Part shown: positions 13,674 through 24,807 of the stretch, one piece after another
Layout of the letters: the number at the start of each line of letters is the position of its first letter
Position numbering within the stretch: position 1 is the first letter of the stretch
Assembly (NCBI GenBank): GCA_020852865.1
Contig: JADYZZ010000001.1
Span: forward strand, 1 to 46,358
Direction: 5' to 3'
Length of the DNA: 46,358 nt
DNA from: Rubrivivax sp.
GTDB lineage: Bacteria; Pseudomonadota; Gammaproteobacteria; Burkholderiales; Burkholderiaceae_C
Program-made: the position numbers and the translations under genes
The notes under the pieces: model-generated
Seen by the model: the letters and a program-made list of their open reading frames with translations, nothing else
Databases searched by the model: none
Told to the model about the DNA's origin: nothing

Positions 13674-15194
13674 TCAGTGCGCGGTGGGCATCGCGAACTC
13701 GGCGCCCTTGCCGATGCCCTGCGGCCAGCGCTGCATCACGCTTTTTTGCCGGGTGTAAAAGCGCACGCCCTCCTCGCCGTAGACGTGCATGTCGCCGAAC
13801 AGCGAGCGCTTCCAGCCGCCGAAGCCGTGCCAGGCCATCGGCACCGGGATCGGCACGTTGATGCCCACCATGCCGACCTGCACGCCGCGCGCGAATTCGC
13901 GCGCGACGCCGCCGTCGCCGGTGAAACAGGCCACGCCGTTGCCGAACTCGTGCGCGTTGACGAGCGCCAGCGCCTCGGCGAGGTCGTTCACGCGCACGCA
14001 GGCGAGCACCGGGCCGAAGATCTCGTCGCGGTAGATGCGCATGTCGGGCCGCACATGGTCGAACAGCGTGCCGCCGGTGAAGAAGCCGCCCTCGCAACCC
14101 GGCACCCGGCAGCCGCGGCCGTCGACGACGAGCCGTGCGCCTTCCTCGACGCCGAGCGCGACATAGCCCTCGATGCGGTCGCGCGCCTCGCGCGTGACGA
14201 TCGGGCCCATCTCGGCGCCGGGCTGCAGGCCGTCGGCGATCTTCAAGGCACGCACGCGTTGGGCCAGCAGCGGCACGATGCGATCGCCGACGTCGCCCAC
14301 CAGCACCGCCACCGAGATCGCCATGCAGCGCTCGCCGGCCGAGCCATACGCGCTGCCGATGAGGGCATCCACGGCCTGCCCAAGGTCGGCGTCGGGCATC
14401 ACCACCATGTGGTTCTTGGCGCCGCCCAGCGCCTGCACGCGCTTGCCGTGGCGCGCGCCGGTCTCGTACACATGCTGCGCGATCGGCGTCGAGCCGACGA
14501 AGCTCACCGCCCGCACCTCGGGGTGCGCGAGCAGCGCGTCGACCACCGCCTTGTCGCCCTGCACGACGTTGAACACGCCGTCGGGCAGCCCGGCTTGCTG
14601 CAGCAGCCGCGCCATCAGCAGGCTCGCGCTCGGATCGCGCTCGCTCGGCTTGAGGACGAAGGCGTTGCCGCAGGCCAGCGCCAGCGGGAACATCCAGCAA
14701 GGCACCATGCACGGGAAGTTGAACGGCGTGATTCCCGCCGCCACGCCCAGCGGCTGGCGCAGCGTCCAGTTGTCGATGCCGGTCGAGACCTGGTCGGTGT
14801 AGTCGCCCTTGAGCAGCTGCGGCACGCCGCAGGCGAACTCGACGATCTCGATGCCGCGCGTGACCTCGCCCTGCGCGTCGCTGAACACCTTGCCGTGCTC
14901 GGCGGTGATGATCGCCGCCAGCGCATCGCGCCGGTCCTCGAGCAGCGCAAGGAAGCGGTTGAGCACGCGCGCGCGCCGCACCGGCGGCAGCGCGCTCCAG
15001 GCCGGCTGCGCGGCGGCTGCGGCAGCGACCGCGGCGTCCACGTCGGCCTCGCTGCCCAGCCGCACGCGGCGCGCCGCGGCGCCGCTGGCCGGGTTCCAGA
15101 CGGTCTGCACGCCGGCGCCGCGGCCGGCCGTGGGGCTGCCGGCGATCCAGTGCGTGACGTCGCCGCTGTCGGTGTAGGCAACGGGTGTGCTCAT
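13674..15194 (-). CDS. mmsA: CoA-acylating methylmalonate-semialdehyde dehydrogenase
   Basis: A 506-residue aldehyde dehydrogenase of the MmsA class, which converts methylmalonate or malonate semialdehyde to propionyl- or acetyl-CoA with NAD, in valine, inositol and beta-alanine breakdown. Evidence: [36 protein letters not shown], the catalytic Cys in [13 protein letters not shown] and [17 protein letters not shown] near the C-terminus. The usual ALDH glutamate loop is replaced by the MmsA-type GGAKNH. It lies downstream of the sulfhydrylase gene on the same strand, separated by 98 bases that hold a full palindromic repeat. Confidence 0.93.
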   Translation of the reverse strand: MSTPVAYTDSGDVTHWIAGSPTAGRGAGVQTVWNPASGAAARRVRLGSEADVDAAVAAAAAAQPAWSALPPVRRARVLNRFLALLEDRRDALAAIITAEHGKVFSDAQGEVTRGIEIVEFACGVPQLLKGDYTDQVSTGIDNWTLRQPLGVAAGITPFNFPCMVPCWMFPLALACGNAFVLKPSERDPSASLLMARLLQQAGLPDGVFNVVQGDKAVVDALLAHPEVRAVSFVGSTPIAQHVYETGARHGKRVQALGGAKNHMVVMPDADLGQAVDALIGSAYGSAGERCMAISVAVLVGDVGDRIVPLLAQRVRALKIADGLQPGAEMGPIVTREARDRIEGYVALGVEEGARLVVDGRGCRVPGCEGGFFTGGTLFDHVRPDMRIYRDEIFGPVLACVRVNDLAEALALVNAHEFGNGVACFTGDGGVAREFARGVQVGMVGINVPIPVPMAWHGFGGWKRSLFGDMHVYGEEGVRFYTRQKSVMQRWPQGIGKGAEFAMPTAH

Positions 15195-15238
15195 GGCGCT
15201 TCGCTCCTCGGGTGCTGGCCAGGCCGGGCTGCGCGCCT

Positions 15239-15295
15239 CAGAGCCTGTGAAGACATGACTCGCACCCGCGTGATTCACATGTTCACAGGCTCTCA
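15239..15295 (-). repeat. Dispersed palindromic repeat, copy 2 (full palindrome)
   Basis: CAGAGCCTGTGAA and TTCACAGGCTCTC form a 12-bp stem, with further CATG and TCA matches toward the centre. On the minus strand it begins with the TGA stop of the sulfhydrylase gene (15295-15293) and extends toward mmsA. It is the best-preserved copy of a family with members at 13584, 27046, 36209 and 46064. Confidence 0.8.
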
Positions 15296-16573
15296 GCAGG
15301 CCCCCAGCGCCTGGTCGAGATCGGCGATGAGATCGTCGACATGCTCGATGCCGACCGACAGGCGGATCATTTCCTCCGACACCCCGGCACGCGCCATTTC
15401 GTCGGGCGCGAGCTGGCGGTGCGTGGTCGACGCCGGGTGGCAGGCGAGCGTCTTGCAGTCGCCGATATTGACCAGGCGTGTGACCAGCTTCAGCGCGTCC
15501 TGGAAGCGCGCGCCGGCCGCGCGCCCGCCGCCGGCGCCCTTGACCCCGAAGCTGAGGATGCCCGAGGCCTTGCCGCCCATGTAGCGCTGCACGAGCGCGT
15601 GGTCGCGGTGCTCGGGCAGGCCGGCGTAGTTGACCCAGCCGACCTTGGGGTGGGCGCTCAGGAAGCGCGCGATCGCCAGCGCGTTGTCGCAGGTGCGCTC
15701 CATGCGCAGCGCCAGCGTCTCGACGCCCTGCAGGATGAGGAAGGCGTTGAACGGCGAGATCGCCGCGCCCATGTTGCGCAGCGGCACGACGCGCGCGCGG
15801 CCGATGTAGGCGGCCGCGCCCAGCGCCTCGGTGTAGACGACGCCATGGTACGAGACGTCGGGCTCGTTCAGGCGCCGGAAGCGCGCCTTGTGCTCGGCCC
15901 AGGGGAACTTGCCGCTGTCGACGACGATGCCGCCGATCGAGTTGCCGTGTCCGCCCAGGTACTTGGTGAGCGCGTGCACGAGGATGTCGGCGCCGTGCTC
16001 GAACGGCCGGCACAGGTACGGCGAGGGCACCGTGTTGTCGACGATGAGCGGCGCACCGTGCGCATGCGCCACCGCCGCGAGCCGGGCCAGATCGGTGACA
16101 TTGCCCAGCGGGTTGCCGACCGACTCGCAGTACAGCGCCTTGGTCCGGCCGTCGACTAGGCGCTCGAAGGCGTCGGGGTCGCGGTAGTCGGCGAAACGCA
16201 CCTCGATGCCGTACTGCGGCAGCGTGTGCGCGAACAGGTTGTAGGTGCCGCCGTACAGCGTCGAGCTGGTGACGATGTTGTCGCCGGCTTCGGCGATGGT
16301 CTGGATCGCGGCCGTGATGGCCGCCATGCCCGAGGCCAGGCACAGGCCGCCGACGCCGCCTTCCATCGCCGCGACGCGCTTTTCCAGCACGTCGGTCGTC
16401 GGGTTCATGATGCGCGTGTAGATGTTGCCCGGCACCTTCAGGTCGAACAGGTCGGCGCCATGCTGCGTGTCGTCGAACGCGTACGAGGTGGTCTGATAGA
16501 TCGGCACGGCGACGGCGCGCGTCGTCGGCTCGGGGCTGTAGCCGGCATGCACGGCCAGGGTTTCGAGCTTCAT
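15293..16573 (-). CDS. O-acetylhomoserine sulfhydrylase / aminocarboxypropyltransferase
   Basis: A 426-residue PLP enzyme of the Cys/Met metabolism family. Features are [71 protein letters not shown] and the PLP lysine in [18 protein letters not shown]. The [18 protein letters not shown] pattern and the length fit O-acetylhomoserine (thiol)-lyase, which makes homocysteine from sulfide. It diverges from the URO-D-family gene across 135 bases. No SAM riboswitch was recognised in that gap. Its stop is the first part of the palindromic repeat. Confidence 0.92.
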   Translation of the reverse strand: MKLETLAVHAGYSPEPTTRAVAVPIYQTTSYAFDDTQHGADLFDLKVPGNIYTRIMNPTTDVLEKRVAAMEGGVGGLCLASGMAAITAAIQTIAEAGDNIVTSSTLYGGTYNLFAHTLPQYGIEVRFADYRDPDAFERLVDGRTKALYCESVGNPLGNVTDLARLAAVAHAHGAPLIVDNTVPSPYLCRPFEHGADILVHALTKYLGGHGNSIGGIVVDSGKFPWAEHKARFRRLNEPDVSYHGVVYTEALGAAAYIGRARVVPLRNMGAAISPFNAFLILQGVETLALRMERTCDNALAIARFLSAHPKVGWVNYAGLPEHRDHALVQRYMGGKASGILSFGVKGAGGGRAAGARFQDALKLVTRLVNIGDCKTLACHPASTTHRQLAPDEMARAGVSEEMIRLSVGIEHVDDLIADLDQALGAC

Positions 16574-16708
16574 GGGGTGGTGTCCTCGCAAGGCGGACTG
16601 CGACTCTAACCGGAGCAGGGCACCGGTCCATAATGGCACGCCGCCCGTAACGCGCCGCCGCCGCAATGCCCGGCATCGGCGCCGGCGCCGACCCCCGCAA
16701 GGAGCAGC

Positions 16709-17713
16709 ATGACCCCACGCCAACGCATCGAGGCCGTGCTCGCCGGCCGCACGCCGGATCGCGTGCCGCTCAGCATCTGGCTGCACAACTTCGCCGAGGA
16801 AGGCACGCCGCAGGCGCTGGCCGCCGAGACCTTGCGGCTGCAGGAGCGCTTCGCTTTCGACTTCCTCAAGCCGCAGTCGCGCGCCCATTGCTTCGGCGAG
16901 ATGTGGGGCCAGCGCTGCGCGCCGGCGCGCGGGCCGGCCGACTGGCCGGTGGTCGAGCGCCACGCGGTGCGCAGCGCCGCCGACCTCGAACAGATCCGCG
17001 CCGTGCCGGCCGACGGCGCACTCGCCGAGCAGGTCGAGGCAATGCGCCTGGTGCGCCGCGGCGTCGGCGACGCGGTGCCGATCGTGGCCACCGTCTTCGC
17101 ACCGATGATGACGATGGCACTGATGCACGAGGGCGGCGCGGCCGCGGCACTGGCCCTGCAGCGCGAGGCGCCCGAGCCGCTCGAGCGCGCGCTCGACGCG
17201 ATGACGACGACGCTGGCCGAGTTCACGCAGCGTGCCGTCGACGCCGGCGTCGACGGCGTCTTCTACGCCACCACGACCTGCAACCGCGGGCAGGCCACGC
17301 GCACGGAATACGAGCGCTTCCATGCACCGTTCGACGCGCGCATCCTGCACGCCGCGCGCGGCGGCTGGATGAACATCCTGCACATCTGCGGCCCGGCCAT
17401 CGAGGCCGAGTGGTTTCGCGACGCGCCGGTGCCCATCGTGAGCTGGGCCACGACAGCGGGCAACCCCGACCTCGCGCAGATGCAGGCGCTCACGGGCAAG
17501 ACGGTGCTCGGCGGCGCTCCCGGCAAGCCGCAATTCGCGGCCATGTCGGCCGAGGCGCTGCGCGCGCATGTGCGCCGCTCGCTGCACGAGCGGCAGGGCC
17601 AGCGGCATCTGCTGGGGCCCGACTGCTCGATCAACCCGGGCACGCCGAGCGAGCTGATCGCGGCCGTGGTCGACGAAGTGCGCGCCTACCGCCCACCCGC
17701 CGCCGCCGCTTGA
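16709..17713 (+). CDS. Uroporphyrinogen decarboxylase-family protein
   Basis: A 334-residue TIM-barrel protein of the URO-D superfamily: [21 protein letters not shown] at the N-terminus, [18 protein letters not shown] in the middle, then [16 protein letters not shown] and [17 protein letters not shown]. The HemE-specific FMRQAGRY motif is absent, so it is not the haem-pathway enzyme. Relatives act as cobalamin-dependent methyltransferases or are uncharacterised. It opens the operon for an oligopeptide-type importer, 60 bases upstream of the first permease. A CATAAT hexamer at 16629-16634 may be a -10 box. AAGGAG precedes the ATG. Confidence 0.85.
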   Translation: MTPRQRIEAVLAGRTPDRVPLSIWLHNFAEEGTPQALAAETLRLQERFAFDFLKPQSRAHCFGEMWGQRCAPARGPADWPVVERHAVRSAADLEQIRAVPADGALAEQVEAMRLVRRGVGDAVPIVATVFAPMMTMALMHEGGAAAALALQREAPEPLERALDAMTTTLAEFTQRAVDAGVDGVFYATTTCNRGQATRTEYERFHAPFDARILHAARGGWMNILHICGPAIEAEWFRDAPVPIVSWATTAGNPDLAQMQALTGKTVLGGAPGKPQFAAMSAEALRAHVRRSLHERQGQRHLLGPDCSINPGTPSELIAAVVDEVRAYRPPAAAA

Positions 17714-17773
17714 GCGCGCGACAGCCCGCCCGATCCCGCACTGCGCCCGCACCGCATCGGCGACGAAGCCACG

Positions 17774-18694
17774 ATGCTCGGCTACATCCTCAAGCGCCTG
17801 GGCTACGCCGCGATCTCGCTGGCGATCCTCGCGCTCACGGTGCTCGCGCTCACGCGCCTGGGCGGCGACCCGGCGCTGATGCTGGTCGAGCCCGGCGCGA
17901 GCCAGGCCGACATCGACGCCGTGCGCCAGCGCTTGGGGCTGGACCAGCCGTTCTGGGTTCAGTACGGCCGCTTCGTGCTGGCCGCGCTCGGCGGCGACCT
18001 CGGCACTTCGATCTACTACCGCACGCCGGTGATGGAGCTGTATCTGCAGCGCCTGCCGGCGTCGCTGGCGCTGGCCGGCGTGGCCTTTGCCTGGGCCGTG
18101 CTGCTGGGCGTGGGCACGGGCATCGTCTCGGCCGTCTACCCCAACCGTTTGTGGGACCGCGTGAGCCGCTTCGTCGCGCTCACCGGCATGTCGATGCCGG
18201 CGTTCTGGCTCGGCATGCTGCTGATCCTGCTGTTCTCGGTCAAGCTGCAGTGGCTGCCGTCATCGGGCAGCGGCGACTTCGCCCACCTGCTGATGCCGGC
18301 ACTCACACTGGGCTGGTACTTCGCCGCCTCGCACATGCGCCTGACGCGCTCGGCGATGCTCGAGGTGCTGGGCTCGGACCATGTGCGCCTGGCGCGCCTC
18401 AAGGGCCTGCCGGAATGGATGGTGGTGCTCGAGCACGCGCTCAAGGGCGCGCTGATCCCCGTGCTGACGCTGGCCGCGATCAACCTCGTGACGATGATCA
18501 ACGCCGCGGTCGTGGTCGAGACCGTGTTCGCCTGGCCCGGCATCGGGCGGCTGCTGTACGAGGCGGTCTCGTTCCGCGACATCCCGGTGGTGCAGGTCGT
18601 CGTGCTGCTGGCCGGCGCGATGATCGTCGTGCTCAACCTCGTCACCGACTTGCTCTACGCGCTGATCGACCCGCGCATCAGGAGCGGCCGATGA
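17774..18694 (+). CDS. Peptide/nickel-type ABC permease, DppB-like
   Basis: A 306-residue permease with six hydrophobic segments, the N-terminal MLGYILKRLGYAAISLAILALT typical of DppB/OppB, and the EAA loop in SDHVRLARLKGLPEWMVVLEHALKG-type sequence. It forms the channel with the DppC-like partner that starts 35 bases downstream. An importer is implied by the binding protein in the same operon; the ligand is unknown. Confidence 0.92.
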   Translation: MLGYILKRLGYAAISLAILALTVLALTRLGGDPALMLVEPGASQADIDAVRQRLGLDQPFWVQYGRFVLAALGGDLGTSIYYRTPVMELYLQRLPASLALAGVAFAWAVLLGVGTGIVSAVYPNRLWDRVSRFVALTGMSMPAFWLGMLLILLFSVKLQWLPSSGSGDFAHLLMPALTLGWYFAASHMRLTRSAMLEVLGSDHVRLARLKGLPEWMVVLEHALKGALIPVLTLAAINLVTMINAAVVVETVFAWPGIGRLLYEAVSFRDIPVVQVVVLLAGAMIVVLNLVTDLLYALIDPRIRSGR

Positions 18695-18728
18695 GGACTT
18701 GCAGCGCCGAGCAAGGACGAGGCACGTC

Positions 18729-19604
18729 ATGAGCGCCGACGCCGACCTGGGCACAGCCGAACGCGGCGGCAGCGCGGCGCGGCTGCCGGTTTTCGCGATC
18801 GCGGTGCTGGTGCTGTTCGTGCTCATGGCGCTGCTCGGGCCCTGGATCGCGCCGCACAGCGCCGAGCTCGGCTCGCTGTCCAACCGGCTCAAGCCGCCGG
18901 CCTGGGAAGAAGGCGGCACGGCGCGCTTTCTGCTCGGCACCGATCACCTCGGGCGCGATCTGCTCTCGCGCCTGATCATGGGCGCGCGCATCTCGCTCAC
19001 CGTGGGTGCCGCCGCCGTGCTGGCCGCCGGCACGCTGGGCACGCTGCTCGGCCTCATGGCCGGCTACCTGGGCGGCTGGGTCGACCAGCTCGTGATGCGC
19101 GTCGTCGACGCCTGGATGGCGCTGCCTTCGCTGGTGTTCGCGATCTTCCTGGCCGCGCTGGTCGGGCCGAGCGAGGCGAACATCGTGCTCATCCTCGGCG
19201 GCGTGTACTGGACGCGCTACACGCGCATCGTGCGCGGCGAGGTGCTGGCGCTGCGCGAACGCGACTTCGTGCGCCTGGCGGTGGTGACCGGCTGCTCACC
19301 GGCGCGCATCATGGCGCGGCACCTGCTGCCCAACGTGCTCAACACGGTGATCGTGCTGGCCACCCTGATGCTGGGCGTGGTCATCGTGACCGAGGCGTCG
19401 CTGTCGTTCCTGGGCGTCGGCGTGCCGCCGCCCAGGCCGGCCTGGGGCCTGATGCTGGCCGACGGCAAGAAGGGCATGCTGTCGGGCCAATGGTGGCTCA
19501 CCGTGTTCCCGGGGCTGGCGATCATGCTCGTCGTGCTCGCCGCCAGCGTGCTGGGCGACTGGCTGCGCGACCGCTTCGACCCCAAGCTCGCAAGACGGCG
19601 CTGA
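18729..19604 (+). CDS. Peptide/nickel-type ABC permease, DppC-like
   Basis: A 291-residue permease. The cytosolic N-terminus leads into PVFAIAVLVLFVLMALLG, followed by the OppC-type FLLGTDHLGRDLLSRLIMGAR, more hydrophobic helices, the coupling loop LRERDFVRLAVVTGCSPARI and EASLSFLGVGVPPPRPAWGLM near the end. I chose the ATG at 18729; the open frame before it (QRRARTRHV) is not conserved. The next gene starts 2 bases after the stop. Confidence 0.92.
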   Translation: MSADADLGTAERGGSAARLPVFAIAVLVLFVLMALLGPWIAPHSAELGSLSNRLKPPAWEEGGTARFLLGTDHLGRDLLSRLIMGARISLTVGAAAVLAAGTLGTLLGLMAGYLGGWVDQLVMRVVDAWMALPSLVFAIFLAALVGPSEANIVLILGGVYWTRYTRIVRGEVLALRERDFVRLAVVTGCSPARIMARHLLPNVLNTVIVLATLMLGVVIVTEASLSFLGVGVPPPRPAWGLMLADGKKGMLSGQWWLTVFPGLAIMLVVLAASVLGDWLRDRFDPKLARRR

Positions 19605-19606
19605 CG

Positions 19607-20619
<1,013 letters not shown>

Positions 20620-20623
<4 letters not shown>

Positions 20624-21621
20624 ATCCGGCCGCCGCCGCCGAGCGGCCTGCCGCTTCCGCAGCCGCTGTGCCGCTGCTGCAGACCGACGCCGTGCGCAAG
20701 CATTACGTCGGCGCGCCCCGCCTGGGCCACGCGCGCCGCGTCGTGCGCGCGGTCGACGGCGTGTCGATCGCGGTGGAAGGCGGCCGCACGCTGGGCATCG
20801 TCGGCGAGTCCGGCTGCGGCAAGTCGACGCTGGCGCGCCTGCTGCTGCAGCTCGAGCACCCCACCGAAGGCGCGGTGCGCTTCGAGGGCCGCGACCTGGC
20901 AGCGCACGACGCCGCGGCCACGCGCGCCTACCGGCGCGCGGTGCAGGCGGTGTTCCAGGATCCGTATTCCTCGCTCAGCCCGCGCATGCGCATCGGCGCG
21001 CTGCTGGCCGAGCCGCTCGAGGTGCACCGCATCGGCGACAAGGCCGAGCGCGCCGCGCGCGTGGCGCAGATGCTGCAATGGGTCGGCCTGCCCGAGGCGG
21101 CCGTCGAACGCTACCCGCACGAGTTCTCCGGCGGCCAGCGCCAGCGCATCGCGATCGCGCGTGCGCTCGTGCTGCAGCCGCGCCTGGTGGTGCTCGACGA
21201 GCCGATCTCGGCGCTGGACGTGTCGATCCGCGCGCAGGTGCTCAACCTGCTGCACGATCTGCAGCAGCGCCTGGGCGTGGCCTATGTCTTCATCGCGCAC
21301 GATCTGCACGCGGTGGCCAGCCTGGCCGACCGGATCGCCGTGATGTACCTGGGCGAGGTCGTCGAGACCGGCCCGGCAGCCGCAGTGGCCGCTGAGCCCG
21401 CGCACCCGTACACGCAGATGCTGTTCGCCGCCTCCCAGCTCACGCTGCACGGCGCCGAAGTGCCGCGCGGCGAGCCGCCCAACCCCGATGCGCCGCCGCC
21501 GGGATGCCGCTTCCATCCGCGCTGCCCGCGCGTGATGCAGCGCTGCCGCAGCGAAGCCCCCGCACCGCGCCGCGTCGGCGCCGGCGTCGTAAGCTGCCAC
21601 CTGTACCCCGACAAGGAGTGA
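20620..21621 (+). CDS. Oligopeptide-type ABC ATPase, DppF-like
   Basis: A 333-residue ATPase, the second of the heterodimeric pair: Walker [15 protein letters not shown]-loop [16 protein letters not shown], signature [15 protein letters not shown], Walker [19 protein letters not shown], and the switch His in [15 protein letters not shown]. The C-terminus has the cysteine cluster [15 protein letters not shown]. It starts inside the stop of the DppD-like gene, and the binding-protein gene follows after 2 bases. Confidence 0.93.
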
Positions 21622-21623
21622 AC

Positions 21624-23186
21624 ATGTCAACACCGCTCACACGCTCGCGCCGGCGCGTGCTGCAAACCGGCGCCGCCCTGGCCGGCACCGGCGTGCTGTG
21701 GCCGCTGGATGCGTTGGCCGCACCGGAGGGCAAGCTCACCTGGGGCCTGTCGCTTTCGCTCACCAGCGCCTTCTTCGATCCGGGCGAGACGCCCGGCACC
21801 GGCGCCTCGCTGCTGCTGCAGTACGCGATGCACGACGCCGTCATGCGACCGGTGGCCGGCAAGACCTCCGATCTGAGCCTGGCCGAGAGCCTGAACGCCA
21901 GCCGCGACGGCCTGGTGTTCGAGTTCAAGCTGCGCCCGAACCTGAAGTTCCAGAACGGCGACGCGCTCACTTCCGAGGACGCGAAGTTCTCGTTCGAGCG
22001 CTACAAGGGCGCCAACGCCAAGGCGCTCAAGGACCATGTCGCGGCGGTGGAAGCACCCGACGCGCGCACGCTGCGCTTTCGGCTGAAGAAGCCCTGGCCC
22101 GATTTCCTCACCTTCTACGGCACCGCGGCCAGCGCCGCCGCCTGGGTGCTGCCGAAGAAATACCTCGAGTCGGTGGGCGACGAGGGCTTCAAGAAGGCGC
22201 CCGTCGGCGCCGGCCCGTATCGCCTCGCGAGCTTCAAGCCCGGCACCGAGTTCGTCTACGAGGCTTCCGAGCATTACTGGCGCAAGGCGCCCAACGTCAA
22301 GACGCTGGTGTTCAAGGTGATCCCCGACGCCACCACGCGCATGGCGGCCATCAAGCGCGGCGAGATCGACATCGCCTACGGCATCCAGGGTGAACTGGTG
22401 GCCGAGGCGCGCCGCACGCCGGGCCTCACCGTGAAGACGGCGCGCATCCCGGTCACCAACTTCATCGTCTTCGCCTCGATGTACGACAAGAGCTCGCCAT
22501 GGAGCGACCCGCGCGTGCGTCTGGCGGCCAACCTGGCCGTCGACCGCAAGGCGATCAACGAGGCCGTCTACATAGGCCTGGGCAAGGAGTCGAGCAGCAT
22601 CATTCCGCACGCCATGGACGGCTACTGGGCGCCGCCGGGCGGCGGCTACGCCTACGACCCCGAGCGCGCCAAGAAGCTGCTGGCCGAGGCCGGCCAGGCG
22701 CGCGGCTTCGACGGCGGCCTCCTGTGGTGCGACGCCACCGAGGCGATGGCCGAGCCGGTGCAGGCCGCGCTGGCCGAGGTGGGCATCAAGGTGCAGTTGC
22801 GCGTCGTCGAGCGCGCCGCCTATCTCAAGCAGATCGCCGAGAAGAAGCTCACCGGGCTCGTCTTCACCGGCTCGGGCGCACCCGGCAACGCGGCGGCGCG
22901 GCTGGCGCAGTTCGTGCGGCGCGACGGCACGCTGTCGTACATCCAGGACGAGCAGCTCGACCGCGAGATCGACGCGCAGAGCGCCGAGCTCGATCCGGCC
23001 CGACGCAAGGCCATCCTCGACCAGATCCAGAAGACGCTGTACGAGCGCGCGATGTTCCTGCCGGTGATGGAGTATCCGTTCCCGATCGTGATCGGCCCGC
23101 GCGTGGGCGTCGACGGCGTCAACGGCATCCCGGGCAACCCCTACACCGGGCCGTACGAGGACATCACGATCAAGGCCGGGCGTTAG
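21624..23186 (+). CDS. ABC transporter substrate-binding protein, family 5
   Basis: A 520-residue periplasmic protein with a Tat-type signal (TRSRRRVLQTGAALAGTGVL, about residues 6-25; cleavage after LDALA). The mature part shows the DppA/OppA-type core: LAESLNASRDGLVFEFKLRPN, LKFQNGDALTSEDAKFSFER, AVEAPDARTLRFRLKKPWPD and VGAGPYRLASFKPGTEFVYE. These proteins bind peptides, nickel chelates, opines or glutathione-like ligands; which one is not evident. It is the last transporter gene of the operon and ends in a perfect hairpin that contains its stop codon. Confidence 0.92.
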   Translation: MSTPLTRSRRRVLQTGAALAGTGVLWPLDALAAPEGKLTWGLSLSLTSAFFDPGETPGTGASLLLQYAMHDAVMRPVAGKTSDLSLAESLNASRDGLVFEFKLRPNLKFQNGDALTSEDAKFSFERYKGANAKALKDHVAAVEAPDARTLRFRLKKPWPDFLTFYGTAASAAAWVLPKKYLESVGDEGFKKAPVGAGPYRLASFKPGTEFVYEASEHYWRKAPNVKTLVFKVIPDATTRMAAIKRGEIDIAYGIQGELVAEARRTPGLTVKTARIPVTNFIVFASMYDKSSPWSDPRVRLAANLAVDRKAINEAVYIGLGKESSSIIPHAMDGYWAPPGGGYAYDPERAKKLLAEAGQARGFDGGLLWCDATEAMAEPVQAALAEVGIKVQLRVVERAAYLKQIAEKKLTGLVFTGSGAPGNAAARLAQFVRRDGTLSYIQDEQLDREIDAQSAELDPARRKAILDQIQKTLYERAMFLPVMEYPFPIVIGPRVGVDGVNGIPGNPYTGPYEDITIKAGR

Positions 23187-23221
23187 GAGCGTGGGCGGCA
23201 GAAATCCAGCCCACGCTCCTA
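23184..23221 (+). terminator. Perfect 13-bp hairpin including a TAG stop
   Basis: TAGGAGCGTGGGC (23184-23196) and GCCCACGCTCCTA (23209-23221) are exact reverse complements around a 12-base loop. The left arm begins with the stop codon of the binding-protein gene. There is no T-run. It probably stabilises or ends the transporter mRNA, with partial read-through into the amidase. Confidence 0.7.
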
Positions 23222-23253
23222 GCCCTGAATCGGCCGCGGCCCTGGCGCGCAGC

Positions 23254-24726
23254 ATGAGCCCGCCTGCCGTCTGGCCCTGGGGCAGCGCCGGCGAACAGCT
23301 GCGCGCGCTGCACGCGCGCGAGGTCTCGGCCGTCGAGTTGCTGGGTGCGACGCTGGCGCGCATCGACCGCCTGCACGCGCGCCTGAACGCCATCGTCGTG
23401 CGCGACGACGAGCGCGCCTTCGAGGCCGCGCGCGCCGCCGATGCCGCGCGTGCGCGCGGCGACGCGCGGGCACTGCTCGGCCTGCCGATGACGGTCAAGG
23501 AAAGCCTGGCCGTGGCCGGGCTGCCGACGACGATGGGCGACCCGGCGCAGGCCGCCAACCTGGCCGCCACCGACGCCGAGGTCGTGCAGCGCCTGCGCCG
23601 CGCCGGCGCCGTGATCGCCGGCAAGAGCAACGTGCCGCTGGCCAACGGCGACATCCAGACCGACAACGCGCTGTACGGCCTGACGCGCAACCCCTGGGAC
23701 GGCACGCGCACGCCCGGCGGCTCGTCCGGCGGCGGCGCGGCCGCGGTGGCCGCGGGTTGCATCGCGCTCGAGATGGGCAGCGACATCGGCGGCTCGCTGC
23801 GCATCCCGGCGCACTTCTGCGGCGTGAGCGCGCTCAAGCCGACCTGGGGCCTGATCGACGATCGCGGCAACGGCCTGCCCGGCACGCGGCTGGCCGCACG
23901 CGACATCGCCTGCCTCGGGCCGATCGCGCGCAGTGCGGCCGACCTCGAGCTTGCGCTGGACGCGGCGGCCGGCCCGCGTGCCGAGGACTCGATCGCCTGG
24001 CGGCTCGCGCTGCCGGCGTCGCGCGCCCAGAGGCTGCGCGAGTTCCGCATCCTGCTGCTCGACGAGCACCCGCTGCTCGAGGCGAGCGCAGCCACACAGG
24101 CGCTGGACCGGCATCTGCGCGAGTCGCTCGCGCGCGCCGGCGCGCGCTGGCTGCGCGCAGGCGAGCTCGCGCCGGGCACGCTGCCCGATCTGGCCGAGCT
24201 GCACGACGTCTACCAGCAACTCGTCATCGGCTCGACGCTGGGCACGCGGGCGGCGTCGTTCGAGGACGAGGCCCGCGCGGCCATCGCACGGCTGGACGCC
24301 GACGACCGCAGCTACGCCGCCACGCGCGTGCGCGCCGGCTTGCTCACGCACCGGCAATGGCTGCTCGCCGACGAGGCGCGGCTGCGCATGCGCCGGCAAT
24401 GGGCACGCGTGTTCGAGGCCGTCGACATCGTGCTCATGCCGACTTCGGTGAGCCCGGCCTTCGCGCACGACGCCAGCCAGCCGCGCGACGCGCGCGTCGT
24501 CGAGGTCGGTACGCAGGCCTACTGCTACCTCGAGCTGTTCGTGTGGATCGGCATCGCCAGCCTTTGCGGCCTGCCGGCGGCGAGCTTTCCGGTGCTGCGC
24601 TGGCAGGGCCTGCCGCTGGGTGCGCAGGCGATGGCATCCTGGCTGGGCGACCGCACGGCGATCGCCTTCGCGCAGGCCTGGGAAGCGGAAGTCGGCGGCT
24701 TCGTCGCGCCGCCGGGTTGGGACTGA
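23254..24726 (+). CDS. Amidase signature family hydrolase
   Basis: A 490-residue enzyme with the full Ser-cisSer-Lys triad: Lys82 in MTVKESLAV, Ser157 in PGGSSGGGAA and Ser181 in GSDIGGSLRIP, with normal spacing (24 residues between the two serines). It cleaves amide bonds and releases ammonia; it is not GatA, since no gatB or gatC is near. It lies 67 bases after the importer operon, on the same strand, so it may act on the imported compound. I chose the ATG at 23254; the upstream open frame covers the hairpin. Confidence 0.9.
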   Translation: MSPPAVWPWGSAGEQLRALHAREVSAVELLGATLARIDRLHARLNAIVVRDDERAFEAARAADAARARGDARALLGLPMTVKESLAVAGLPTTMGDPAQAANLAATDAEVVQRLRRAGAVIAGKSNVPLANGDIQTDNALYGLTRNPWDGTRTPGGSSGGGAAAVAAGCIALEMGSDIGGSLRIPAHFCGVSALKPTWGLIDDRGNGLPGTRLAARDIACLGPIARSAADLELALDAAAGPRAEDSIAWRLALPASRAQRLREFRILLLDEHPLLEASAATQALDRHLRESLARAGARWLRAGELAPGTLPDLAELHDVYQQLVIGSTLGTRAASFEDEARAAIARLDADDRSYAATRVRAGLLTHRQWLLADEARLRMRRQWARVFEAVDIVLMPTSVSPAFAHDASQPRDARVVEVGTQAYCYLELFVWIGIASLCGLPAASFPVLRWQGLPLGAQAMASWLGDRTAIAFAQAWEAEVGGFVAPPGWD

Positions 24727-24807
24727 AGGCGACAATCACGGCGGCGCCTACGGCGCCACGAGCATCACGAGCACCAAGAGCACCGCGCCGAGTCCGCCTT
24801 GCCCAAG

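Noticed and set aside
16574..16708. SAM riboswitch before the O-acetylhomoserine sulfhydrylase
   Set aside because: The 135-base divergent gap shows none of the conserved riboswitch cores that I can recognise.
13674..16718. Continuous minus-strand frame of 1014 codons suggesting a sulfhydrylase-mmsA fusion
   Set aside because: Only the mmsA part is in frame; the sulfhydrylase is read in a different frame with its own start and stop.
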